The position numbers and the translations under genes were made by a program. Positions 53,938 through 63,802 of a DNA stretch of 64,000 nucleotides are shown here, one piece after another. The notes under the pieces were generated by a model, which was not told the origin of the DNA, ran no database searches, and was given only the letters and a program-made list of their open reading frames with translations. How positions within the stretch are numbered: the stretch's first letter is position 1; every line of letters begins with the position of its first letter. Source of the DNA: Pseudomonas fluorescens (GTDB lineage Bacteria > Pseudomonadota > Gammaproteobacteria > Pseudomonadales > Pseudomonadaceae); assembly GCF_002022275.1 (NCBI RefSeq), contig NZ_MSDF01000025.1, forward strand, positions 221,133-285,132, read 5' to 3'.

Positions 53938-54033
53938 TCCATGGCCTCTGTTCAGATGGGGTTCTGAGAGGCTAGATCTCTGTGGCTGATGCTGATCGGC
54001 AGGCTTTTGGCAGGATGTGTCTGGGAGGGCGCT

Positions 54034-54058
54034 TTCGCGAGCAAGCCCGCTCCCACAT
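54034..54058 (-). repeat. REP flanking the RAYT gene on its 5' side
   Basis: A single inverse copy of the GTGGGAGCGGGCTTGC family, making an inverted pair with the forward copy on the other side of the RAYT gene. Confidence 0.88.
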
Positions 54059-54103
54059 GGGTTCTGCGGTGTTCATACAATGTGTGTCTGGCACCCCGGT
54101 CTA

Positions 54104-54709
54104 TCAGTCCGGCTCACACCCCTTCAACACCAACCGAATAATCGTCACCGCCGCCGCTTCATAATCCGCCTCATCCAGCTTCGCCTTCCCGGTCACCGCG
54201 GAAATCTGCCAGTCAAAATCCGCGTACGTCTGCGTCGCCGCCCAGATGCTGAACATCAAATGATTGGGGTCAATGGCCGCGATCAACCCGCGATCCACCC
54301 AGCTTTGGATGCAATCGATGTTGTGCTTGGCCTGGGCATTCAGCTGCTCAACCTGCTCTGCGCTGAGGTGCGGCGCGCCGTGCATGATTTCGCTGGCGAA
54401 CACTTTGGAGGCAAACGGCAGGTCGCGGGAGATGCGGATTTTCGAGCGGATGTAATTGCTCAAGACGACCGATGGCTCGCCATCCGGGTTGAACGGCGTG
54501 GAAGCGGCCAGGATCGGCTCGATTATGCTTTCGAGCACCTCGCGGTAGAGGTTGTCCTTGGACTTGAAGTAGTAATAAACATTGGGCTTGGGCAGCCCGG
54601 CCTTGGCGGCGATGTCGCTGGTTTTGGTCGCGGCGAAGCCCTTGTCGGCAAACTCCTCGCTGGCCGCCCGCAGGATCATTTGTTTGTTGCGCTCGCGAAT
54701 GGTGCTCAT
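54104..54709 (-). CDS. TetR-family regulator
   Basis: A 201-residue regulator: N-terminal helix-turn-helix (MILRAASEEFADKGFAATKTSDIAAKAGLPKPNVYYYFKSKDNLYREVL) and a C-terminal ligand domain resembling the RutR/YcdC_C group (GAPHLSAEQVEQLNAQAKHNIDCIQSWVDRGLIAAIDPNHLMFSIWAATQTYADF). It is divergent from muxA and may control the pump, but the RutR-like tail would also fit a pyrimidine-type sensor. Confidence 0.88.
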   Translation of the reverse strand: MSTIRERNKQMILRAASEEFADKGFAATKTSDIAAKAGLPKPNVYYYFKSKDNLYREVLESIIEPILAASTPFNPDGEPSVVLSNYIRSKIRISRDLPFASKVFASEIMHGAPHLSAEQVEQLNAQAKHNIDCIQSWVDRGLIAAIDPNHLMFSIWAATQTYADFDWQISAVTGKAKLDEADYEAAAVTIIRLVLKGCEPD

Positions 54710-54834
54710 AAACCAGGAACTTCCTTGCCAAGACTGGCGGTCGGGCATGGTAGCACCGGCTTGACGCAGCGCTCAAGAATACGGGCGCAGCCCTTGTATC
54801 ACGGGCGTTACACTGACATTTTCTGTCTTGATGC

Positions 54835-54846
54835 TGAATGCATTCA
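54835..54846. promoter_or_regulatory. Palindrome TGAATGCATTCA, candidate operator
   Basis: A perfect 12-bp palindrome midway between the divergent TetR gene and muxA. It is a candidate TetR operator; the match to a known consensus was not tested. Confidence 0.4.
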
Positions 54847-54949
54847 CAGTTGTACAGGCTTGCACGGGGCGCGCTGCTAGAGTTCAGGTCAGCGGCACGG
54901 TGATAACGCCGGTCGTTTTGTCCTGTATTCGGCGTTCGAGTGAGAAACC

Positions 54950-56077
54950 GTGGAGAAAAGCAGACGACGTACGTTCGCCTGGGTCGTTGGCCTGTTGTTG
55001 CTGGCGCTGGTGATTGTTTTGGGCATGCACTTCTTTTACAGCGGCGCCCACAAGGGCCGGCCTCCTTCTCTCGGCGAGCCGGTGGCCGTGGTCCCGGTGG
55101 CCTTGCAGGATGTGCCGGTGTACATCGATGCCCTCGGCACGGTCACTCCGACTCGCAGCGTGACGGTGGTGAGCCAGGTCGATGGCATTCTCAGCAGCGT
55201 GGAGTTCAAGGAAGGCCAGCACGTCAGCAAAGGCCAGGTCATCGCCCGCATCGATGACCGTGCGCTCAAGGCGCAACTGGCGGTTGCCAAAGGCACACTC
55301 GCTCACGATCAGGCGGTGTTGAGCAACGCCCAGCGTGACTTGGCCCGCTACCGCGACTTGGTCAAGGCTGGCTCCACCAGCCAGCAAACGCTCGACACAC
55401 AAGCCTCCGTCGTCCAGCAACAACAGGGTACCGTCGCCGCCGACCAAGGCAATGTGCAAAACCTCGAAGTACAGCTGAGCTACTGCACCATCACCTCGCC
55501 GGTGGATGGCGTGGTTGGTTTGCGCCTGGTCGACCCTGGCAATTACGTCACCACGGCCAGCACCACCGGGATTGTGGTGATCACCCAGATGAACCCGGCC
55601 ACCGTGGTGTTTGCGGTGCCTGAGGATGACCTCGGCGCAATCAATCAGGCCCTGGCCCGTGGCACCGTCACCGTGCTGGCTTACGACCGCAACAAGAAAT
55701 CCCTGCTGGCCACCGGCAGCCTGCTGGCTCTGGACAATCAGGTGGACACCAGCACCGGCACCATCAAGGTCAAGGCGCAGTTCGATGATTCGGGCAACGC
55801 GCTGTTCCCCAACCAGTTCGTCAACGCGCGCTTGAAGGCCGACACCTTGAGCCAGGTCGCCGTGGTGCCCACCCGCGCGATCCAGCACGGCAGCAAGGGT
55901 GACTTTGTGTTCGTGGTCAACGGCAGCAAGGCCAGCCTGCGCACGATCAACACCGGCCCGTCCACCGGGGATGTCTCGGCGGTGCTCGACAATGGGCTCA
56001 AGGCCCGTGAGCAAGTGATTACCGAGGGCGCCGACAAACTGGACGATGGCTCGCCCGTGAAGGTTATCGCCGAGTGA
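54950..56077 (+). CDS. muxA: RND efflux periplasmic adaptor (MdtA/MuxA type)
   Basis: A 375-residue membrane fusion protein: N-terminal anchor (FAWVVGLLLLALVIVLGMHFF), lipoyl halves (GTVTPTRSVTVVSQVDGILSSVEFKEGQHVSKGQVIARID and LSYCTITSPVDGVVGLRLVDPGNYV) around a coiled-coil hairpin, then the beta-barrel. GTG start. It links the two RND pumps MuxB/MuxC to the outer-membrane channel. Confidence 0.9.
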   Translation: MEKSRRRTFAWVVGLLLLALVIVLGMHFFYSGAHKGRPPSLGEPVAVVPVALQDVPVYIDALGTVTPTRSVTVVSQVDGILSSVEFKEGQHVSKGQVIARIDDRALKAQLAVAKGTLAHDQAVLSNAQRDLARYRDLVKAGSTSQQTLDTQASVVQQQQGTVAADQGNVQNLEVQLSYCTITSPVDGVVGLRLVDPGNYVTTASTTGIVVITQMNPATVVFAVPEDDLGAINQALARGTVTVLAYDRNKKSLLATGSLLALDNQVDTSTGTIKVKAQFDDSGNALFPNQFVNARLKADTLSQVAVVPTRAIQHGSKGDFVFVVNGSKASLRTINTGPSTGDVSAVLDNGLKAREQVITEGADKLDDGSPVKVIAE

Positions 56078-56090
56078 GGGGCTGCCGAGC

Positions 56091-59000
56091 ATGAATATTT
56101 CGCGGCCCTTTATCGAACGCCCCGTTGCCACCACGCTGATGATGGTCGCGGTGCTGTTGCTCGGTTTGCTGGGGTATCACTTGCTGTCGGTGTCGGCGCT
56201 GCCCGAGGTGGACTACCCGACCATCCAGGTATTCACCCAGTACCCCGGCGCCAGCCCGGACGTGGTCAGTTCCTCGATCACCGCACCGCTGGAACGCCAG
56301 CTCGGCGAGATGCCGGGGCTCAAGTCGATGAACTCCACCAGCTCCGACGGCGCCTCGGTGGTGACCCTGCAATTTGACCTGTCGCTGTCCCTGGACGTGG
56401 CCGAACAGGAAGTGCAGGCGGCGATCAACGCGGCGGGCACGTTCCTGCCGGCGAACCTGCCGTACCCGCCGGTGTACAGCAAGGTCAACCCGGCGGATGC
56501 GCCGGTGCTGACCCTGTCGCTGACCTCCGACGTGCTGCCGCTGACCAAGGTTGAAGACCTGGCGGACACACGGCTGGCGCAGAAAATTTCGCAAATTACC
56601 GGCGTTGGTCTGGTGACCATCAGCGGCGGCCAGCGCCCGGCGGTGCGGGTCGAGGCCAACGCTTCGGCATTGAACAACCTCGGTCTTTCCCTGGATGACC
56701 TGCGCACGTCCTTGGGCACCGCCAACGTCAACCAGGCCAAGGGCAATATCGACGGCAAGTTCCAGGCGTATTCCATCGGCGCCAACGACCAACTGCAGTC
56801 GGCCGAGGAATACCGCGACCTGGTGATCGCCTATAAAAATGGCGCGCCGATTCGCCTGTCGCAAATCGCCACGTCGACCCAGGGCCCGGAAAATCCACGG
56901 CAAGCCGCATGGACCAATGACACACCGTCGATCGTGCTGAATATCCAGCGCCAACCCGGCGCCAACGTGATCGAAGTGGTCGACCGCGTGCAGCAACTGC
57001 TGCCCAAATTGCGCGCCAGTTTGCCGGGCACCCTGAAGGTGGCGGTGCTGACCGACCGCACCCAGACCATCCGCGCCTCGGTCACCGATGTGCAGTACGA
57101 ACTGGGCTTGGCGATCCTGCTGGTGGTGATCGTGATTTTCGCCTTCCTGCGCAACGTGCCCGCCACGATTATTCCGGCGGTGACCATTCCGCTGACGCTG
57201 ATCGGCACCCTGGCCGTCGCCTATGCGCTGGGCTTTTCCCTGAACAACCTGACGCTGATGGCGCTGACCATCGCCATCGGTTTTGTGGTGGATGACGCCA
57301 TCGTCATGATCGAAAACATCACCCGTTACCTGGAGGCGGGTGACACGCCGTTGCAAGCCGCGCTCAAGGGTGCGGAGCAGATCGGTTTCACGATTATTTC
57401 GCTGTCCATCGCGCTGATCGCGGTGATGATCCCGCTGCTGTTCATGGGCGATGTGGTCGGGCGGCTGTTCCGCGAATTTGCCATGACCGTGGCGGTGACC
57501 ATCGTGATTTCGGCGGTGATATCTCTAACGCTGACGCCGATGATGTGCGCGCGCATGCTCAAGTCCAAACACGAGGAGCGCCGCGCGGATTTCTTCGACC
57601 GTATCAATGGTCATTACGTGCGTGGCCTGGATTGGGTGTTGGCACACCGCACCCTCACGTTGATCTCGGTGGTGCTCACCGCCGCGCTGACCTTGTTCAC
57701 GCTGGTGATCATGCCCAAGGGCTTTTTCCCGGATCAGGACACCGGCCTGATTCAGGGTATTTCCCAGGCCTCGCCAACCGTCTCGTTCCAGCAGATGCAG
57801 GTCGAGCAACAGCGCCTGGCGGCGCGCATTCTCAAGGACCCGGCGGTGCAGAGCCTGTCGTCGTTTGTCGGTATCGACCAGACCAACCCGACCATCAACC
57901 AGGGCAATTTGCTGATCAACCTCAAGCCGCGTGGCGAACGTGACAGCAGCACCGAAGTGATCCGCCGCCTGGCCGACGCGAATGCCGACGACGCCGGCAT
58001 CCGCCTGTACCTGCATTCAGTTCAGGACCTGACGCTGGACGCCACCGTATCCACCACCAGCTACCGCCTCGGCCTGCAAGCCACCGACCCGGACGAGCTG
58101 GAGCAATGGACCACCAAACTGCTCGCCGCGATCAAGAAAGACCCGATGTTCACCGACGTGCAAAGCCAGGCCATGCAGTTCGGCAACCAGATCAAACTGA
58201 CCTTTGACCGTGCTACGGCCTCGCGCTTGGGGATCACCCCGCAGGCCATCGACGACGTGCTCTACGACGCCTTCGGCCAGCGTCAGGTCTCGACCATTTA
58301 CACCCAGCTGAACCAGTACCACGTGGTGATCGCCACCGACCACCCGCCGCGCAACTTGCCGGATTTGCTCACCGGTTTGTACGTGGACATTCCCGGCGGC
58401 GGCGTGGCGCCGTTGTCGAGCATGGCGACGATGGAAGTGGTGCGCGCGCCGGTGACTATCAACCGCTTGGGGCAATTTCCCTACGCCGATGTGTCATTCA
58501 ACCTCGCGCCCGGCCAGACCCTTGGCGCCGCAGTGACCCGTCTGCAGGATATTGAAGCCAAAGTCGGCCTGCCGCTGTCGGTGCAGGCCAACCTCGAAGG
58601 CGCGGCGGCGACCTTCCAGGCGTCGTTGTCGAACCAGGTGTTTCTGGTGCTGGCGGCGATTGTGGTGGTGTACCTGATGCTGGGGATTCTGTACGAGAGC
58701 TTCGTGCACCCGGTGACGATCCTCTCGACGCTGTTGTCGGCGGCCCTCGGCGCGTTGCTGGCCTTGCTGGTCACAGGTACGCAGTTCGACATCATCGGCT
58801 TGATCGGCATTGTGCTGCTGATCGGCATCGTCATGAAAAACGGCATCATGATGGTCGACTTTGCCCTTGAGCTATTACGCGAAGGCGGCTTGAGCCCGGT
58901 TGAGGCGATTCGCCAAGCCGCAGAGCTGCGCTTCCGGCCGATTTTGATGACGAGTATGGCCTCGCTGTTCGGTGCAGTGCCGTTGGCGCTGGGCACGGGC

Positions 59001-59153
59001 ATCGGCTCGGAGCTGCGCCACCCGCTGGGCATCGCGATCATTGGCGGGCTGTTGCTGAGCCAGTTGCTCACGCTGTTTTCCACGCCGGTGATCTTCCTCG
59101 CCATGCACGGCCTTGGCGAGCGTTTCAGCCGTCGCCTGGTTGCCGTGGATTGA
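56091..59153 (+). CDS. muxB: RND transporter subunit (MdtB/MuxB type)
   Basis: A 1020-residue, twelve-helix inner-membrane proton/drug antiporter. Seen: FIERPVATTLMMVAVLLLGLLGYHLLSVSALPEVDYPTIQV at the start, GFVVDDAIVMIENI in TM4 with the paired proton-relay aspartates, and VMKNGIMMVDFALE near the end. Paired with muxC it forms the two-pump (MdtBC-like) arrangement. It begins 13 bp after muxA. Confidence 0.93.
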   Translation: MNISRPFIERPVATTLMMVAVLLLGLLGYHLLSVSALPEVDYPTIQVFTQYPGASPDVVSSSITAPLERQLGEMPGLKSMNSTSSDGASVVTLQFDLSLSLDVAEQEVQAAINAAGTFLPANLPYPPVYSKVNPADAPVLTLSLTSDVLPLTKVEDLADTRLAQKISQITGVGLVTISGGQRPAVRVEANASALNNLGLSLDDLRTSLGTANVNQAKGNIDGKFQAYSIGANDQLQSAEEYRDLVIAYKNGAPIRLSQIATSTQGPENPRQAAWTNDTPSIVLNIQRQPGANVIEVVDRVQQLLPKLRASLPGTLKVAVLTDRTQTIRASVTDVQYELGLAILLVVIVIFAFLRNVPATIIPAVTIPLTLIGTLAVAYALGFSLNNLTLMALTIAIGFVVDDAIVMIENITRYLEAGDTPLQAALKGAEQIGFTIISLSIALIAVMIPLLFMGDVVGRLFREFAMTVAVTIVISAVISLTLTPMMCARMLKSKHEERRADFFDRINGHYVRGLDWVLAHRTLTLISVVLTAALTLFTLVIMPKGFFPDQDTGLIQGISQASPTVSFQQMQVEQQRLAARILKDPAVQSLSSFVGIDQTNPTINQGNLLINLKPRGERDSSTEVIRRLADANADDAGIRLYLHSVQDLTLDATVSTTSYRLGLQATDPDELEQWTTKLLAAIKKDPMFTDVQSQAMQFGNQIKLTFDRATASRLGITPQAIDDVLYDAFGQRQVSTIYTQLNQYHVVIATDHPPRNLPDLLTGLYVDIPGGGVAPLSSMATMEVVRAPVTINRLGQFPYADVSFNLAPGQTLGAAVTRLQDIEAKVGLPLSVQANLEGAAATFQASLSNQVFLVLAAIVVVYLMLGILYESFVHPVTILSTLLSAALGALLALLVTGTQFDIIGLIGIVLLIGIVMKNGIMMVDFALELLREGGLSPVEAIRQAAELRFRPILMTSMASLFGAVPLALGTGIGSELRHPLGIAIIGGLLLSQLLTLFSTPVIFLAMHGLGERFSRRLVAVD

Positions 59154-59157
59154 TGCG

Positions 59158-62100
59158 ATGAACCTCAGCGCGCCGTTTATCCGCCGCCCCATTGCCACCA
59201 CGCTGCTGGCGGCCGGGCTGGCCCTGTTTGGCGTGCTGGCGTTCAACCTGTTGCCGGTGGCGCCGCTGCCGGAAGTGGATTTCCCGACCATCAGCGTCAG
59301 CGCGTCTTTACCCGGCGCCGACCCGACCACCGTCGCCAGCTCCGTGGCCACGCCGCTGGAGCGCCAGTTCGGGCAGATCGCCGGGGTCACGCAAATGACC
59401 TCCGCCAGCAGCCTCGGCTCGACGCGCATCACCATGCAGTTCGATTTGAGCCGCGACATCGACGGCGCCGCGCGGGACGTGCAGGCGGCGATCAACGCCG
59501 CGCGCAGCAACTTGCCCAGCGACCTGTCCGGCAACCCGACGTACCGCAAGGTCAACCCGGCCGACTCGCCAATCCTGATCATCAGCCTGACCTCCGACAG
59601 TGCCACGCCGGGCCAGATGTACGACGCGGCCTCGACGGTGCTCGAGCAGCGGTTGCTGCAAACCACCGGCGTCGGCGACGTGACCGTGGGCGGCGGCGCG
59701 CTGCCAGCCGTTCGTATAGAACTGAACCCGGACCGGCTAAATCAATACGGCGTCAGCCTGGAACAGGTGCGCCAGGTGATCGGCGCCTCCAACGCCAACC
59801 TGCCCAAGGGCAACGTGGCGGTGGGCGACCGCTCGTACGGCATCGGCGCCAATGACCAACTGCTCGACAGCCACGAGTACGGGCCGCTGGTGGTCAAGGC
59901 GCATAACGGCGACCTGATCCATATTTCCGACCTCGGCTACGTGCGCGAAGACGTGCAGGACCTGCGCAACTTCGGCCTGTCCAACGGCAAGCCGGCGGTG
60001 CTGCTGGTGGTGTTCAAGCAGCCCGGCGCCAATGTGATCGACACGGTGGACGCGGTCAAAGCCTCGCTGCCGTTCCTGCAAAGCTCGATTCCCGCGTCGA
60101 TCAAGCTGGACCTGCTGATGGACCGCACCACCACCATCCGCGCGTCGTTGCACGACGTGGAAGTGACGTTGCTGGCGTCGATCCTGCTGGTGACGCTGGT
60201 GACCTTCGGTTTCTTCCGCGACTGGCGCAGCACGCTGGTACCAGCCATCGTGGTGCCGTTGTCGTTGCTCGGCACCTTTGGCGCGATGTATTTCCTCGGC
60301 TACAGCCTGAACAATCTGTCGCTGATGGCGCTGACCATTTCCACCGGCTTTGTGGTGGACGACGCCATCGTGGTGGTGGAAAACATCATGCGTCACCTGG
60401 AGCGCGGCAAGACGCGGATTGAAGCCGCGATGGCCGGGGCGCAGGAAGTCGGGTTCACGGTCATGACCATCAGCGTGTCGCTGGTGGCGGTGTTCATTCC
60501 GTTGCTGCTGATGGGCGGGATTGTCGGGCGGCTGTTTCGCGAGTTTTCGGTGTCGTTGTCAGTGGCCATCGTGATCTCGATGGTGATCTCGCTGACCGTC
60601 ACGCCGATGCTTGCCAGCGTGTTATTGCGTGCGCCAAAGGAGACCCACGAAGGCAACGAACACCCGGATTCGCGCTTTCATCGCTTCTATGACCGTACGT
60701 TGGGCTGGGTCATTGATCACTCGATTCTGATGGGCCTGGTGACAGTGCTGGTGATCGTGCTGGCGGGGGTGTTGTACGTGCTGGTGCCCAAGGGGTTTTT
60801 CCCGCAGGAAGACACCGGGCGCCTGCAGGGCAGCATCATTGCGGCGCAAAGTATTTCTTACGGTGCGATGCAAAAGGACTTCACCGAGATCAATCGCAAA
60901 GTCATGAAAAACCCCAACGTGGAAACGGCTGCGGGGTTTGTCGGCGGCGGGGGCGGTGGTGGCGGGGCGGTCAACAGTGCGCAGATGTTTGTGCTGCTCA
61001 AGCCTTTGGGCGAGCGCAAGGACGGCGCCACCGAAGTGATCGCGCAGATTCGCCGCACACTTGGCGATTTGCCGGGGACCAAGTTGTTCCTGCAATCGGC
61101 TCAGGACATCACCGTGGGCGGCCGGCAAAGTGGCGCGCAGTACCAGTACACCCTGACTGCCGACGACCAATCGTCATTGGATGAATGGGTGCCGAAGGTG
61201 GTGGCCGTGCTGCACAAGCTGCCGCAATTGACCGACCTGAATACCGACCAGCAAGACAACAGCCTGCTGGCCAATGTGCACATCAACCGCGACACGGCGG
61301 CGCGGCTCGGTGTGGGCATGTCGGCGGTGGACCAGACGCTTTACGACGCCTTTGGCCAGCGCCAGGTGTCGACGCTGTATCGCGCCGCCAACCAGTACCA
61401 CGTGGTGATGGAAATCGCCCCCGAATACTGGACTGACCCGTCGGCGCTCAAGGGCATTTATGTGCCGAGCGGCAGCCAGGCGGTGTCGGCCAGAGGCACC
61501 ACCGCCGTGCCGAATCTGGCCAGCCCGGCGCCGTTGGTGCCGTTGTCTGCGCTGGCGGATAACGCGGTGGCGCGCACGGCTATTTCCATCAGCCACCAAA
61601 GCACGTTTCCGGCGGTGACCGTCTCGTTCAACCTCGCGCCCGGCACGTCCATCGGCCAGGCGACGGAGCTGGTGGATGACGCGGTGAAGCAGTTGCGCAT
61701 GCCGGCCAGCGTCACCGGGCAGTTTGCCGGGACGGCGCAGGTGTTCCAGTCTTCAGTGGCCAGCGAGCCGTTGCTGATTGTTGCCGCGTTGCTCTCGGTG
61801 TACATCGTGTTGGGCATTCTTTATGAAAACCTGATGCACCCGCTGACGATCCTGTCCACCTTGCCTTCGGCGGGTGTCGGCGCCCTGATCGCCTTGCTGC
61901 TGACTGGCACCGAGCTGTCGATCATCGCGCTGGTGGGGGTGATTCTGTTGATCGGTATCGTGAAGAAGAACGCGATCATGATGATCGACTTCGCGATCAC
62001 TGAGCGCCGCGAGTTTGGCCTCACGGCCAAGGAAGCGATCCGCCGCGCGTGCCTGATCCGCTTCCGGCCGATCATGATGACCACGCTGGCGGCGATCCTC

Positions 62101-62283
62101 GGCGCGTTGCCGCTGGTGCTCGGCACGGGCTATGGCTCGGAACTGCGCCGACCGTTGGGCATTTCGATTATTGGCGGGTTGCTGCTCAGCCAGGTGCTGA
62201 CGCTTTACACCACCCCGGTGATTTACCTCTGGCTCGACCGGGCGTCGCAACGCCTGGGCCGGCACAAGGAAGCAAGGTCATGA
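59158..62283 (+). CDS. muxC: RND transporter subunit (MdtC/MuxC type)
   Basis: A 1041-residue paralogue of MuxB: MNLSAPFIRRPIATTLLAAGLALFGVLAFNLLPVAPLPEVDFPTISV, proton relay STGFVVDDAIVVVENI, and VKKNAIMMIDFAI near the end. About residues 597-604 it carries eight consecutive glycines (60946-60969). The ATG lies five bases after the muxB stop. A longer reading from inside muxB is rejected. Confidence 0.93.
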   Translation: MNLSAPFIRRPIATTLLAAGLALFGVLAFNLLPVAPLPEVDFPTISVSASLPGADPTTVASSVATPLERQFGQIAGVTQMTSASSLGSTRITMQFDLSRDIDGAARDVQAAINAARSNLPSDLSGNPTYRKVNPADSPILIISLTSDSATPGQMYDAASTVLEQRLLQTTGVGDVTVGGGALPAVRIELNPDRLNQYGVSLEQVRQVIGASNANLPKGNVAVGDRSYGIGANDQLLDSHEYGPLVVKAHNGDLIHISDLGYVREDVQDLRNFGLSNGKPAVLLVVFKQPGANVIDTVDAVKASLPFLQSSIPASIKLDLLMDRTTTIRASLHDVEVTLLASILLVTLVTFGFFRDWRSTLVPAIVVPLSLLGTFGAMYFLGYSLNNLSLMALTISTGFVVDDAIVVVENIMRHLERGKTRIEAAMAGAQEVGFTVMTISVSLVAVFIPLLLMGGIVGRLFREFSVSLSVAIVISMVISLTVTPMLASVLLRAPKETHEGNEHPDSRFHRFYDRTLGWVIDHSILMGLVTVLVIVLAGVLYVLVPKGFFPQEDTGRLQGSIIAAQSISYGAMQKDFTEINRKVMKNPNVETAAGFVGGGGGGGGAVNSAQMFVLLKPLGERKDGATEVIAQIRRTLGDLPGTKLFLQSAQDITVGGRQSGAQYQYTLTADDQSSLDEWVPKVVAVLHKLPQLTDLNTDQQDNSLLANVHINRDTAARLGVGMSAVDQTLYDAFGQRQVSTLYRAANQYHVVMEIAPEYWTDPSALKGIYVPSGSQAVSARGTTAVPNLASPAPLVPLSALADNAVARTAISISHQSTFPAVTVSFNLAPGTSIGQATELVDDAVKQLRMPASVTGQFAGTAQVFQSSVASEPLLIVAALLSVYIVLGILYENLMHPLTILSTLPSAGVGALIALLLTGTELSIIALVGVILLIGIVKKNAIMMIDFAITERREFGLTAKEAIRRACLIRFRPIMMTTLAAILGALPLVLGTGYGSELRRPLGISIIGGLLLSQVLTLYTTPVIYLWLDRASQRLGRHKEARS

Positions 62284-63689
62284 AATTCAGAGTTAGCGTG
62301 CTGGTGGTCAGCCTGATGCTCGGCGGTTGCATGGTCGGGCCGGATTATCAAAAGCCCGCCATGGAACTGCCGCAGTCGTTCAAGGAAGGCGCGCAGTGGC
62401 AGCGTGCGGCGTCCAACCCTCAGGGTGCGCTCGACAGCCAGTGGTGGCTGGCCTATCAGGACCCGGTGTTGAACGATTTGGTGGCGCGTTCAGCCAGGGC
62501 CAACCAGTCGATCATTGCCGCCGAGGCGGCGTATCGCTTGGCGCAGGCGCAGGTGGCGTCAAGCCGTGCCGGGTTGTGGCCGACGGTGGGCGTGGGGTTG
62601 TCGGGTTCGCGGGGGGAGGGTGGTGATGGCAGCAGCAGTTCCGTCACCACGGCGTCGACTGGTGTGAAGAACAGCGTGAGCGCGACCCTGACGGCCAGTT
62701 GGGAGCCGGATTTATGGGGGCTGGTGCGCCGGGGGATAGAGTCGAGCCAGGCCTCGGCGCAGCAATCGGATGCGTTGCTGGCCGGGGTGCGTTTGTCGAT
62801 CAGTTCCAGTGTGGCGAGTAATTACCTGGCGCTGCGGCAGATGGATATCGACGTGCGGTTGTTGCAACAGCAGCAGACGATCAATCAGCAATTGCTCGAC
62901 ATGATTCAGGCGCAGTTCACTCAAGGCGTTGCGACCAATGACCAGTTGCTGGTGGCGCAGGACCAACTGACCACCTCGATTGCTGACTTGCAGACGTCGC
63001 TGCGTGACCGCGAGCAGTATGAGCATGCGCTGGCGGTGCTGGTGGGGGTGGCGCCGAGTGAATTCAGTGTGGCGCCACGCACTGACTTTGCGTTCGTGGT
63101 GCCGCGTCCGCCGTTGTCGTTGCCGTCTACGTTGCTGCAACGGCGGCCGGATGTGGTGGCGGCTGAGCGTTCGGCGGCGGCGGCGAATGCCAAAATCGGT
63201 GTGGCGCAGGCGGCGTTTTTTCCGACGCTGGATCTTACGGCGTCGGCGGGTTATCGAGGCAGTGCGTTGGGTGGGTTGTTTTCGTTGCCCAATCGGATCT
63301 GGACCCTTGGGCCTGCGCTGGCTGAGACGATTTTTGATGGTGGCGCGCGGGAAGCGGCGGTCAAGCAGGCTGAGGCCAGCTATGACCAGATTGCGGCCAA
63401 CTATCGCGGCACGGTGCTCGGTGCGTTGCAGAATGTGGAGGACAACTTGTCGGCGATCAATCATCTGCAGACGCAGGCTGATGCGTTTGGGCAGGTGTTT
63501 GCGCGTAATCAGCAGTTGTTTGGCAGCCAGGAGGCGCAGTTGCGTGCGGGCACGGTGAGTCGGGAGGCGGTGCTGACGCAGCAGTTGGTGTTGTTGCAAG
63601 CTGAGCAGAATTTGCGGGATACGCAGGGGCAGTTGAGTCAGGGGAGTGTGGCGTTGGTTCAGAGCCTGGGCGGCGGCTGGAAGCCCTGA
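62280..63689 (+). CDS. opmB: Outer-membrane efflux lipoprotein (OpmB type)
   Basis: A 469-residue TolC-like channel of the OprM/NodT lipoprotein group: lipobox LMLGGCMVGPDYQKP, then two repeated helical halves (for example WWLAYQDPVLNDLVARSARANQSIIAAEAAYRLAQAQVASSRAGLWPTVGV and TLLQRRPDVVAAERSAAAANAKIGVAQAAFFPTLDL). It overlaps muxC by ATGA and completes a MuxABC-OpmB pump. Confidence 0.93.
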   Translation: MKFRVSVLVVSLMLGGCMVGPDYQKPAMELPQSFKEGAQWQRAASNPQGALDSQWWLAYQDPVLNDLVARSARANQSIIAAEAAYRLAQAQVASSRAGLWPTVGVGLSGSRGEGGDGSSSSVTTASTGVKNSVSATLTASWEPDLWGLVRRGIESSQASAQQSDALLAGVRLSISSSVASNYLALRQMDIDVRLLQQQQTINQQLLDMIQAQFTQGVATNDQLLVAQDQLTTSIADLQTSLRDREQYEHALAVLVGVAPSEFSVAPRTDFAFVVPRPPLSLPSTLLQRRPDVVAAERSAAAANAKIGVAQAAFFPTLDLTASAGYRGSALGGLFSLPNRIWTLGPALAETIFDGGAREAAVKQAEASYDQIAANYRGTVLGALQNVEDNLSAINHLQTQADAFGQVFARNQQLFGSQEAQLRAGTVSREAVLTQQLVLLQAEQNLRDTQGQLSQGSVALVQSLGGGWKP

Positions 63690-63719
63690 CGGGCTTCAAT
63701 GATGCCCCCTGGGATTCAA

Positions 63720-63750
63720 ATGTGGGAGCTGGCTTGCCTGCGATGGCGGT
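63720..63750 (+). repeat. Single REP (GTGGGAGCTGGCTTGC type)
   Basis: One forward copy after opmB, without an inverted partner in the window. Confidence 0.85.
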
Positions 63751-63802
63751 GTGTCAGTTGGCTGGGGTATTTGTTCGGAGTACATATCCATTGCTGCGGT
63801 AA

